Origin: Melieria omissa
Lineage: Eukaryota; Arthropoda; Insecta; Diptera; Ulidiidae
DNA length: 64,000 nt
Assembly (NCBI GenBank): GCA_963971225.1
Contig: OZ020267.1
Location: forward strand, 152,821,920 to 152,885,919
Direction: 5' to 3'
Each line of letters begins with the position of its first letter. Position 1 is the stretch's first letter. Of this stretch, positions 32,801-44,459 are shown piece by piece. The notes beneath the pieces are model-generated. The model was not told the origin of the DNA and ran no database searches. It worked only from the letters and a program-made list of their open reading frames with translations. Position numbers and translations under genes: made by a program.

Positions 32801-34750
32801 TTAAGGAGTCAAACTGTTCGGCCGACTTTATAGCGAAGTTTAGTTGAATTAGTGCAATATCCAATAGTTAAATCATTTATGAACCCAAGCTATGAACTAC
32901 TGATAACAAACTTTTCTTTTCAGCTTAAACTTGTAAAAGTCATAAGGACTCAGTACAAGAACGTCTCTGTACAGTAACCCCTGAGAAAGTGCAACGAAAT
33001 CCAGTAACCGCTTCTTGTGGTCAACCAAGTGTACAGTTTCCCCTTCACAACTTTCGAATAGACATCTTAAAACCCAACTACAACTCCAACTCTCTATTCA
33101 TAAACTAAATTTTCAAGAAAAGATTAAACGTTCACCTGTTGCCAATACTCGCTAATGGAAATATATCGCCTTCTGCGATGCAAATACTTGTAGCGTGCAG
33201 CTTTAGCGCTCATTAAAATTGAATTGCCAATGCAATTTGCCAATATTTTACAACCCAAATGCCGCCCATTCGCATTTCTCCGCAACCAGCGCGCGTCCGC
33301 AACAGCAGCACTACCAGTTTTACGCTCTGCTCATGTAGCACAGCTGCGCCACCCAGCCGTACAAAGTGCAACGCCTACCCAAACGGAAAACACGCTCGCA
33401 CTCGCGTGTTTGCTTCGCAGCATTGCTATATAGAATATTACCGGATCGAGACGAAATTACAATGCAATTACAACAACAACAATGGCCAGCATATTAAATT
33501 CGTAAACGAGACGCGGCCACAACCTATTTGCGCCAACATTGCTGATAACAGTTACAGTTGAAGCAAACAGTAAGCGGCAACATTTACAATTGCAGCACAC
33601 CTCGTCGCTGTGTAGTAAATTGTTTCAGAACAACCGTTTGGCTTTTAGAGTAAACAGCAGCAATTAAAAAGTACTACAAAGAGAACACAGCATTGCAGAA
33701 ACTCAGAAACTCGCGGCCAATGCGATAAATTATAATGTTTTTCTAATTAAAACGCTGACACCACATTTTCCACTCTTTATACATAACAACGTGTGCGCTT
33801 GAGTGCGCCGAGTGTGTGGCTGCGCATGCGCGAACGCTCAAATGTGTTGCATGTTCGACTGACACGGCTGCGGCTGCGGCTGGTGCTTGGTGCATTTGTT
33901 GTTGTGCTTTAGTGCATGTAATTGCTTAGCCATGAACGAGGTGTTGCTAAATGTCATTTGTGCTTCGAGTGCTGTCACCGGCCACTTGGCAAAGACAAAG
34001 TTTTAATTTACATCTCAAAGAGGTCGCCAATCGGTGGAAACATGCAAAAATGCAAAATGCGCTAAACTATGCAAAACTTGCTACTTACAGCACTTAAAAG
34101 ATGATTTTTACTGCCAACTCGGATGCCATTCGAAAGGGAATTGTAATGAAATATTTGCAATTGTCAGCGAGAAAAGCTGTTGAGTCTGTGGCTCAGTGCA
34201 ATAATCTGTTTGCCATATGTGAATATTCATTTGTGCTGCTCGACCTGTTAAAGTGTCGCATTTACTAAGCCGTGCACACGCCCAGCAATGGCTCCAAGCC
34301 AGCGCCTGCATTGAGTTGCTGTCATGCAACATTTACAAATTCAATCATTTGCACTTCCGTTGCAGCCAGAAAGTGCACAACGACAAAAGTTGCATGGCCA
34401 TGTGCGCAATTTCGCCAAACAAAACACACCCATCTGCCTCACACACACACACATACTCAAAGCCATGTTGTATGGACTTGGAATTTGTATGCAATTGCAA
34501 TTAGTTCAAAGTTTACACAAACAATGCAAATAACAATTGCCAGCGAGTGTATTTTTATGGCCGGCAGCGCAATTACAACCAATTTTTGCATAATTTGGCC
34601 GATAACCGACCTTCGACGTTCAAATGCGCACTACGCATAAGTCGAAAGGATTTTGAATCATGCAACAAAACTGCATCGTTCTGATTCTGCCGTTGCTGCT
34701 GAAGATTAACACATTTTCCTATAAATAGCAAACAAATAAAAAGCCAAGTA
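32801..34750. other. Presumed tkv intron, no gene seen
   Basis: Mixed-composition non-coding DNA with an ACAC run at 34441-34455. No reading frame with recognisable domains or good splice sites was found. Confidence 0.45.
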
Positions 34751-36025
34751 CAGTCTGTCCAGCAGAAGCGTGATCGTCGTAACTTGGAAACTATTTGTCC
34801 GATTCGTTTCAATCAAACTAGATTTTATGCGTTTATAATAATTATCGTACGCAATATTTTTAATAACAGGTATAGTCGCTGTCATTCGCTATTATGGCCT
34901 CACACCTCTGACTCATACTTTACTCTAAATTCTGAGCAAGTTACCGAGGCAATCGACTCAAAATCAGCCGAATTTGTCTCGATAACGATTTTGCTTTTTA
35001 TATAGTTTTCCTCTGAGTTTCTGCTTTACTATTCCGTACACATTTTCTATCGGGTTGGCATCAGGCGAGTGTCTGGGCTCATCTAACACCTCTACCCCAT
35101 TTTGCTGTTTCCACTCAGCACACATTCGGCTGCGATAGTTGGGGTCGTTGTCTTCTTGTATAATCCAAGAGAGTCTCTAATCTCTTCTCCCGAACATCTT
35201 CGCAGCTGGTGGTAATAAAGCTTTTTCATAAATTGTGTTCATCAAAACCGCGTTCAAGTTGATAGTTATAACGAAAAGTCGACCAAATCCTTTTTCTGAG
35301 AAACAGCCCCAAACATGGACCTTTACTGGGTCCTCAACAGTTCGTTGGATCAATCAGTTGTTAGTGGTACACCAAGATCGATTTATGCTACTATTTACCC
35401 AAAATTAGGATTCATCCGTGAATATAACATTATTCCAATTCCGATCTGAATTGGCATAAGCCCAGGCAAGCCGTTTTTAAACCTGTGATGATGAGAGCAA
35501 CAGTTTTTTCAAAGAGCTCCAGCATTTAACGTCGTTAGTTCTTAAACATCCTCAAATCAACTTTTTGAGTATTTGAACACCACTTTTCTCTAAAACTGCT
35601 TTAGCTTTACACAACGATAAGCCCGGCTTTGTCGCAAACAAATCAATGATTTTCTTGACCTGTTTTGGAGAAGTCTTTTTTCAAGGACCCGGCCAGCCAA
35701 ATCGTCGACATTTTTTGCTTCCATATACCAATTCGTCCACCTCGTTACGAATGACTTCGACTTCTTCATATATTTTTCTGCAGCTAAACCTGACATTTAC
35801 GGCCCTCTAGGGTGTAGACAAAGTAATACGGTTTCAAGTGCCTCCCTCACTCTCTGGAACTCATCTTGTTAAAACACCGTGTACTTTGTAATTGTTTCAC
35901 GAGACTTACAATTTTGGCAGTGCATATTACAAAAATGGTGAGACTACTTAGGTGCGTTCAAATTTTTTTTGATAACGGTACTCTAAGTGAAAATTTGGTC
36001 GATCACGCTTCTACTGGACAGACTG
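34751..36025 (-). mobile_element. Tc1-family transposon, decayed full-length copy
   Basis: CAGTCTGTCCAGCAGAAGCG at 34751 and the complement of CAGTCTGTCCAGTAGAAGCG ending 36025 are Tc1-type inverted ends, flanked by TA on both sides. The length of 1,275 bp is about that expected for a full Tc1 element, but the transposase on the minus strand is scattered over several frames. Confidence 0.9.
35030..35796 (-). pseudogene. Tc1 transposase, multiply frameshifted
   Basis: Minus-strand fragments are an N-terminal helix-turn-helix at 35590-35796 (MSGLAAEKYMKKSKSFVTRW, odd order and frame) and a C-terminal catalytic motif at about 35030-35190 (QEDNDPNYRS with the second Asp, RHSPDANPIENVYG with the third acidic site). 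Intervening stops show that it is dead. Confidence 0.75.
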
Positions 36026-39000
36026 TAATTGCATGAAATTCTCTGGATCCGGCGATGTTGTTGTTTACACAAAAATTGTGGGTCTCTGAAAAATCATTGG
36101 GCGCAATAAATCAGTTTGAGGTCGCTGATATCCTTGACAACACACATACATACAGTTTTTTGTCGAAATGTTCTGCTCACATTTTTTATCTCTTTCAATT
36201 TATTTCGAAAACATCATAAATTCCCTATTCTTGTTCGGACACACTGTTCAGCGCAATCGTTCACTTTTTATCTCTTTTATAGATGTTTTTGTTTGTGTCT
36301 TTTTAATAATTTACTTTAATTGGCGTGCAAAAACATGAAATAAAGCAATATAAATATTTAATAAATAATAAATTAGACGTGTCTTGCTGATATTCTATGT
36401 GTGTGTGTATGTGTGTAGTTCCAGCATCTTGTCGCTGGCGCCACAGCGTTGACATTGACACTGTGCCAGCCAGACGTGTACCAGCGCTCGTCCAACAACA
36501 ATAACATGTAAACACAAAAAAATATATAAACGTACATTCATACAGACAAATACCTATGTATGTGTGTATGTAAGTGCAAATATTTTTATCAACAGCCGGT
36601 TGCTGATAAGTTGGGCAATTTCACTACTGCCAACTTGTGGCACACAGGTTACGAACGCTTTGCCGAGATGAGTGTGAAATTGTTTAATGTAATTTCAATT
36701 TTATTTTTAAATTTTTTGCTTCCGACACCTAAGTATTTAATTTCAAGGAATTGTGCGCAAATATTATCAGTAAAAGGTCTTACGAATTTCGCAGAAAACC
36801 GCAATCACTTGGCAGATAAAGTTCCATGGATATTTGCTAAATACAAACAACTTTACGCTTTGCTGTAAACGGAAATGCAACTTGACTTGCGAAGCAACGC
36901 ATTTTTGTCTCATTTAAAAACGAAAAGAATGCGAAATTTTCTCCTATTCATGCTGCAAACATTTCAATCTAAGACTTCACACCCAACAGTCAGCCAGCCA
37001 GCCAGCCAGCCAAATGGGGATAAAGAAATGTATGTATGGGATAACCCACGCATACGAAATTGCATTCCGCCCCAGCAGCTGTGACGACGTTACATACTTG
37101 TGGGCGCATATTTCAAGAAAATACAAAAATAAAAACATTCAAATACGACAAACAGCCAGTGATGAGTTGGAGCATTGCACAGCGACTGCACCCAGCAGAT
37201 ATAAACCAATATACGACACACACACACACACACATATATATAGCAGGAACAAATAAAACAAATACGTGCCACGACATACGCGAATTCTGTAGGCGCTCGC
37301 TGCAGCCTGCAGTTTGAGGATGAGGGCGTCAATTGAGAGTTGAATGCATGAGCAGCACACATGTGGACCAGCGTACATGTGTGTGTGTGTGTGTGTGCAG
37401 CAAAACGTAAATCCGCAATTAAAACTTCCGCTCAAAATAGACACGGCAACGCCGCAACGTTGGGTGCATCACCCAATCTTACTTCGTCATATTATATGTG
37501 GAATGGGGCCGGAGATTTCCATATTGGATATTAAGGCTGGAAAACTAAGATTTTTAAATTTTTACATTGAAATATATGCACAGAGCCATAACATGGGTAT
37601 GAAGCTGATTCAGAGAAGTGGTCGATTTAATTTCAGCAGAATTTTTGAAATCACATATAGATCGTAAATCTTTACTTAGAAATATTCTTTTGCATTGTGA
37701 ACAACTTTGTGATCGAACTGTTTGATTTTATCACATTAAAATATTTCCAGTTCTGGCGAGACTTTTTCTCAGAAATCACAACCAGTTAATAGCAAATTTG
37801 ATTGAGCAATTTTTCAAATTTGTCGTGGCGTAAGAGCTGCTTCGCTTTTAATCTCACCAATGGCCAAGCGCTGCCGTTGTATGGAAATTCGATATGAGCG
37901 GAAGCACGCGCTGAATACAAAAATTCATTCAACAATTTGTGCGAACACGTCACACTGGGAAACGTCATTGTGTATTTTTGAATCTGTCCAGAACAAGTCA
38001 GGGTGTGCGTGCCGCTCTCGTCGAGTGTAGAGCGAAAGCACGCAGCACCGCGAGTATTGGCGTAAATATTTTAAACAATTATAAATGCCAAAACGTCCAT
38101 TAGCCATAAACGGTGCGCCATGGAGACAGAGAAGTAATTGAGCTGCTGTCCGTTGTTGGGGTTGGTTCCGCTGCAAACGTCATTTCTGAAACTACTTACG
38201 CAAGAAATCATAGTCAAGGAGAGAAAAGGCTTTACAATTGCGGAGGCAAACGGGCTGCCTCCAGGCAGCTGTTCGATTACCTAACAGAGACACCGAACCA
38301 TGTGACTTCACAAGCCAACGGGTGACGTACGGCGAGCGACAGCGTGTGGGCGCACATCGACTTGTGGGCGCTTATTTTCGATTCTGCTCTAACAAATGCT
38401 CGTCGCCCGCTGCCGCTTCGAATAAATTTCTCATCTTCACAAGAGTTGTTTTTGTTTTTAGTGAGCGTCTTGCATAAAATTTTGTTTCATGTTGGTTATA
38501 AATTTTATTTTAAGCGTATTGCGGTGATTTATTCTCAATGCATCAATAGATCGACGGGCAATCGTGTGTTTATTAGTTTGCCAATTTGTTACGAGCAGTT
38601 CATATATGAAATGAAATTCGTGCAGAGTTTATGACGATATAATTTAAATATTGATGGCACAGGTAGGCACACAGACTTTTTGGCATAAACTAAAAGATTT
38701 CTAGTCTGAAGTATGCGAGAATTTCGAAATTGACAACGGTTTTGCGACATTCAAATACAACACAAAAGCTAATAAAAGCTCAGTGGGCCCCTGTGTCTTT
38801 TCCACTTTTACAATCCCCAGTGACATTTACATCAAATAAAACTGGGTTAATTGAGTCATTAAATGCAAAAGTGTGCAGTGTGTTGTAGTGGTTTTGCATT
38901 GGTTGGCCTTTTCATTCACCAATTTCTCAACGCCCACACACCGCCTGCCCGTTGTCATTACTATATAATCGCAACATATTGCTGTATTAACTTTACACAA

Positions 39001-39588
39001 TTCCTTTCGACAATGCGCCACACGTAGCGCAAATAAACAACCACAACAAGTGTTTTAAATTAATAAATATACACTTAAGACTGCGTCTGGCATGACGGGG
39101 AAAAGGAGGCCAATCCCAAACCCCAGACCGCGACTCGGCACAACTTTAAATTACGTCTTAACATTTATTTCATTCATCTGTTTGGTTTGTTCTTTTTTGC
39201 GCCATTCTCTGGTTTCTGCTGCCATACTTTAACGGTTTTCCTAACTTATTAACAATATCCAGCGAGATAAAGTCAGGCGGCGGCGAAACGATCACAGAAC
39301 GTGCGGTGGGCGTTAGACACATTTGCACAAAGCATTGTTGAAGTCATGCAAAGCGAAGTTTAGATGCGGTTTCTGTGTTTTCTGTTTTGCCAATCGATAC
39401 AAAGTGTATGCGCTACAAATGGCATGTAGCGAATTGAACTACGAATGGCCGACTTACAGTGGGTCTCAAAGATTGCTATAAAGCAAACAAATAATAAATA
39501 AGTTGTTTATGCTAATAAGAGAGAAAGAAGGAAATAGGTATTTGGAATTTTTTTTTTCAGTGAACAAAGAACAAAAAAAATAAAAATA
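36026..39588. other. Presumed tkv intron with microsatellites
   Basis: Non-coding. Dinucleotide repeats occur at 36401-36418 (GT), 37219-37232 (AC) and 37379-37398 (GT), and a CAGC repeat at 36991-37010. Open frames here are short and partly formed by the repeats. Confidence 0.45.
37214..37400. repeat. Pair of AC and GT microsatellites
   Basis: (AC)n near 37217-37233 and (GT)n near 37378-37398 are separated by about 145 bp in opposite sense, so transcripts could fold on themselves. Confidence 0.7.
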
Positions 39589-40495
39589 TATGGTTTTCCA
39601 ACAAGAGGTGTTATTTTGAATCACCCGGTATTTCGGTAGCTGTCACTTTTGAAGTTTTTATTCTTTGACATTTCACAAGTAGAAACTACGCCATTACTAA
39701 AAATGGAACGATACACGCTTCAACAACGCATTGAAATTATTAAAATTCACTACAAAAATGGTGAAAATCTTGCAGTCACAGTTCGCAAAACTAAAGCATT
39801 TTTGGGTCGTCGTGAAGCACCTTGTTGGACCGCAATACAGAAATTGGTGGAAAAATTCGAGCTCGGAAAACCCAAGAGTTATTGTTGAGAAGCCTCTCCA
39901 TCCTCAACGTGTGACTGTTTGGTTTGGTTTATGGTCCGGCGGGGACATTGGACCTTACTTTTTCGAAAATGAGGTTGGATCAACAGTTACGGTGAATGGA
40001 TTGCGCTATCGAGAGATGATTAATGATTTTTTATGGTCGGAGTTGGATGGTATTGATCTGGACAACGTTTACTTTCAACAAGACGGCGCTACATGCCACA
40101 CAAGCAACGAAACCATTGCTCTTTTACGGGAAAAGTATCCGGACCGTGTTATCTCTGGAAGAGGTGATCACAATTGGCCACAGAGATCTTGTGATTTAAC
40201 ACCTTGCGACTTCTTCCTTTGGGGCCACGTGAAAGATAAGGTGTACGCTAACAGCCCAGCGTCGATTCAAGACCTCAAAGATAGAATTCGTTAGGCTATC
40301 GAGGACATAGGGCAGCCACTTTACGATTTGGTTATGGAAAATTTCATGAAAAGGATATGGTCCTGTAAGCGTGGTCGTGGTGGCCATTTGGCTGATGGTG
40401 TTTTTCATTATTAACGGCATACCTTCCTCTTTATTATAAAATAAACATCCGATCATTTATCTCAAAAAGTTGCCTTTTTCCTTGAATACCAAAAT
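39589..40495 (+). mobile_element. Tc1/mariner-like transposon (HTH-DUF4817 type), copy 2, 3' end lost
   Basis: The left inverted repeat (TATGGTTTTCCAACAAGAGGTG) is the same family as copy 1 at 31755-32614. The right side matches copy 1 up to GAATACCAAAATA at 40495 and then diverges, so the right terminal repeat is destroyed. About 907 bp remain, with a different internal deletion from copy 1. Confidence 0.88.
39703..40380 (+). pseudogene. Transposase of copy 2, C-terminal two thirds with stops
   Basis: The ATG at 39703 begins MERYTLQQRIEIIKIHYKNG and runs to KLVEKFEL, where a deletion shifts the frame. The catalytic part follows to 40294: VTVWFGLWSGGDIGPYFF, YFQQDGATCHTS with the second catalytic Asp, DLTPCDFFLWGHVKDKVYA with the third. 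A stop (TAG at 40292) interrupts the tail, which continues AIEDIGQPLYDL. The segment with the first Asp is deleted. Confidence 0.85.
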
Positions 40496-43400
40496 ACATT
40501 TCCAAATGCCCATTACCTTCTTTCTCTTTAATTAGCATACAAAATTTATTACTGTAACTTTGCATGCACAAATTTATTTAAAAACAAAAAAAAAATTACC
40601 CAAGCCAAACGATTGTTTGCAAAATTCTATGAAGCAAATATTAAGGAAATAAATAAATAAACAGAGAAAAGGACACAAATTGCAAATGCACACAATTCGC
40701 GGGAAATCCTAAATATGCACGAGACAAAAAAACAACAATCCAATCGAAGGCTTGCCGTCGTTGGTAAATGTTTGCTGTTGTGTCGAACACACCGACGCGC
40801 ATACAACTCGTACATGTGTAGCGCGCATAAATAACAAATTGCTGCAATGTGGTTGGTGCTGCGGCTCGTAGAAGTACTTTCAAAAAAACTTATTAGAAAA
40901 AAAATAAAATATTGTTATAAGAAGCATTGCAAAAGTGTGCAGGTGTCTTACGGGTATGCAAATTATTTCATTTTCTAAACGATTTTTACTTCATTTTTAT
41001 TTGTTTATTTAAATGCAAATTCAACAACCAATGCAAGTATGTTGCAGCAACTTGTTGCACACATTTGGGTGCATTTTCAACACAATATTTGTCCGCCGAG
41101 TTGTTGGCACGTCGTAGGTATTAGCTGTGAGAGAGCACGGAATTATGGATTCTTGGACATGAAGTAACTTCTTGCAATGATTAATTGCCCATTGAATGTG
41201 TGCGTACGTACGTGTATGCAGCATGTTGCTGTAAAATGGCAACAAACATTTGGCTGCACAGCATCTCTTAATTAAGACGCTTGCACACAGTGTGTAATTT
41301 TGGCATTTTATTGGCCACTTGTGGGTGTTATTTCGCTGCCGTTTGGTTCATAAAAACGTAGTCGTAAATGCCAAATAGTGCTTCATGTTATTCCAAGCGA
41401 CTCGGCCATAATTCAGGGAAACTTCATAAAAATATACAATACTTATATTTTGTTGTAATATTTTAATGTTTTCATTCTTTGACACAACTTTTAATGGCAC
41501 ATTTGGTTGGCTTTCATTGTGATTTCATATTTTATTGTCAGCTGCCATTTGATGAATATTCTTAGCAGACACTGTCAAGTGCCTAAGAGCACAAACGCGA
41601 CATGTATTTGTGTAAGTATGTACATGTGTATACATTTTTTGTTCAGCACTGTGATGCGACAAATCATCTTTTGGCTACGCAAATGAAAAAATCGATAAAT
41701 TTTTGTGGACATGAAAATGAGATTTATTCATGTGTCTGGTATTTTTTGTATTTTTAGAAATAAATTCGACTGCCAATTCCACAGTTTACAGTATAGTTTA
41801 GTATAAGAAACGAAAGTCATTAAAATTTGTATTTATTTCAATTCGTGGACAGAGCAGCTATTCTGTTTTCATGCCAACCAAGTTCCAAGTTTTTTTATGT
41901 TGCAGAAGAGAAACTTGCACTTCACACTTCCTTTAAAAATTGCCATGTTTTGCAATCCTTTCATTACAACAAGAACACATCTTTCCTACGCTTACACATC
42001 TCTATCGCAGTTCATATATTTTCCGCTTCAAAATTCATATGTTTCTTCAATTATCCTCAATATGAGAAAACAAAATAAGACATCACAATTTTATGCTTCA
42101 ATTGCTGCCGAATGTGTGTGTGTGTGCGTGTTTAATTATTTGGCCATAATTTCACTTTTACTGCCAGCCGTATATTTTGCCGGATTTATGCGTTCCATAA
42201 ACGACATTTGAACGCACCGTAAATTAACACGGCATGGCGTGAAGTGTAAAGTGTGTAATTGGGTAATCAGTAACTCAATTTCCTCAACACAAATTCAATT
42301 ACAGTTAATGCAGCTAATGCATTTAATTTCGACTCATATGCAAATTTATCAACAGAAACTCTGACAGCGCTTTGATTAAGAGTCCGTAAAGCGGACCACT
42401 ATGCGCTCATATTTACATACATACAGATATACATACTCGTAAATGTACATAAACTGGATTTACACTTCGTTTCTGCTTGAGTGCGCATACTCGGCGCACG
42501 TTATCAGCCGCTCGCAAATGCGAAAGTATCAACTTTTTGTCGCACTTAATTAAATTTGCCACTAAAGTGGACACCGGTCAGCTGGTTTGGACAGTACAAC
42601 GTACAACAAAACGTACAAATGCCAGGCCCACGCACAGCCTGGCTACCTGACGGCACCCGAATTCCAAAAGCCATTCGGGATGTCTGACCCGTGCGGCCGA
42701 ATGTCACTTCACCTCAGGCCGTGTTTGAAAGCCAAGTTGGAGTTGGAGTCGGGAAACGCGACACTGCACAGGCTGTACGCAAGACGCCTGTCGCGCACGA
42801 CGACAGTTTGACAGCAAACTCCGCGCGATGACTTGGCGTTACCCTGCAGCTACGTGCGGTTGACAAGGTGTTAAGTGCCGAGCGAATGTGGGCACACAAA
42901 TCTATCACCGGCAAATCTGGCGCGTCACTCCGCGTTAGCACTGAGGCAGCCACACAATGGCCGCTGCGCAGAAATCGGATCGAAAGCGGGGACGCGGGTT
43001 AGCGATTAACTTGTTGCCTTCGTGGTCTACGTGTTGTCAACATTTAATGAAGTTCTCCGCTTACAGCGCGCCGGGTGTACGGTTACTTTTGTAACGCAAT
43101 GTGTTGTGGTCGAGCGGCGGGCAGCACAGCTCCCCGCTTGTACAGTTGCGTTTTCTATTTTTTCCGCCTGTTTGTTGGTTTTACTTATTTTTAATGCATT
43201 TTTATTGTATTTGCTTTTAATGTTTACATGCGATTTGCATGGCTTTACCGCAATTAACGCATGTCATTTATTTCATTTATTACGTGCTTTGCGCGTTTCC
43301 TCGCCGCAATCGCTGTACCGCCGCAGTGTGTGTCGTCTGTCGCGCTGGTTGATCGTTTTCGTGCGTTTGTGTATATGTGTTCGTATTTATTTTTTGCACT

Positions 43401-43783
43401 TTTGCGAATATTTCGTGTTAGCTTTTATATTTCGTGCATATTTATGAGGCACAACTGAAATAACAAAATTCGAATGCAAAGATTAATTGACACACATACA
43501 CAACGTGGGCTGCTCAGACACTCTGTCTGACGAAACTCAGCCAACGCTGTGTTGGCAACGATGACGATGCATGTGCGACCAAACCAGGAAATTTTTGGAC
43601 CAACTATATACACATAACGCTTGTACTATATCTTACTGACATGACAGACAAAAGGTTGTTCTTTGGCTGTTGGGGCTTTAGGTGACTGGGACTCAATCCC
43701 AATTTGAATTCTAAACCAAAGTTGCAGGCAGAGGTCCTTGTGTCGATAATTTGTATGCAAATGGCCGCAATCCACAGTGTTAA
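40496..43783. other. Presumed tkv intron, no gene seen
   Basis: AT-rich to 42500, then a GC-richer patch at 42570-43140 that could be a promoter or control region. The open frames in the GC-rich patch have no recognisable domain. Confidence 0.4.
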
Positions 43784-44455
43784 GGGGGTAGTCAGGTAGA
43801 ATCGACCATGATTTTAAGTAATTTTTTTTTTCATACAAATTTTTATTCCACATTAAAAAATTTTTTATATGTTATTGTACATAGTTTTGAGTACTGAACA
43901 AAATTTTTTTTTATAAATTTTCGTTTATATCCGGGGGAGATATGGGCGACCGGAAGACGCCATTTTGAAACATTGGCTGACACGATTACGGCCGATATAC
44001 TGCACCGATTTGCTTTAACTTTTTTTTATATTTTCAGAAAAGGTTTGGCGATCGCGTGAACTACGATCATTATTGTCCATTTCTATCTAACGTTATGACA
44101 CAATTATTAACAAACAACAAGCAAAAAAAAGAGGAAACAACTTTACAATTGCACTAAATGTTTATTTATTAATATTTTTTTACACTTATAGTTTAAACGA
44201 GAGCCATTCATTTGTACTTAAAAATGAAATCTGTTTGGTATGTTTCAGATCATCCAAAATGGAGAAATCGTGTCAGCCAGCGTTTCAAAATGGCGTCTTC
44301 TGGTCGCCCATATTTCCCCGGATATAAACGAAAATGTATAAAAAAAATGTTGTTCAGTACTCAAAACTATGTACAATAATAATTTTAATGAGGAATACAA
44401 ATTTGTATGAAAAAAAACTACTTAAAAACATGGTCGATTCTACCTGACTACCCCC
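43784..44455. mobile_element. Foldback element with about 200-bp inverted arms and TTAA flanks
   Basis: The left arm GGGGGTAGTCAGGTAGAATC and right arm GATTCTACCTGACTACCCCC are perfect inverses at the tips. The arms then pair for about 200 bp (43784-44000 with 44240-44455; for example a GCGACCGGAAGACGCCATTT segment against its near complement). Both ends abut TTAA (43780-43783, 44456-44459). There is no coding capacity. Confidence 0.85.
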
Positions 44456-44459
44456 TTAA

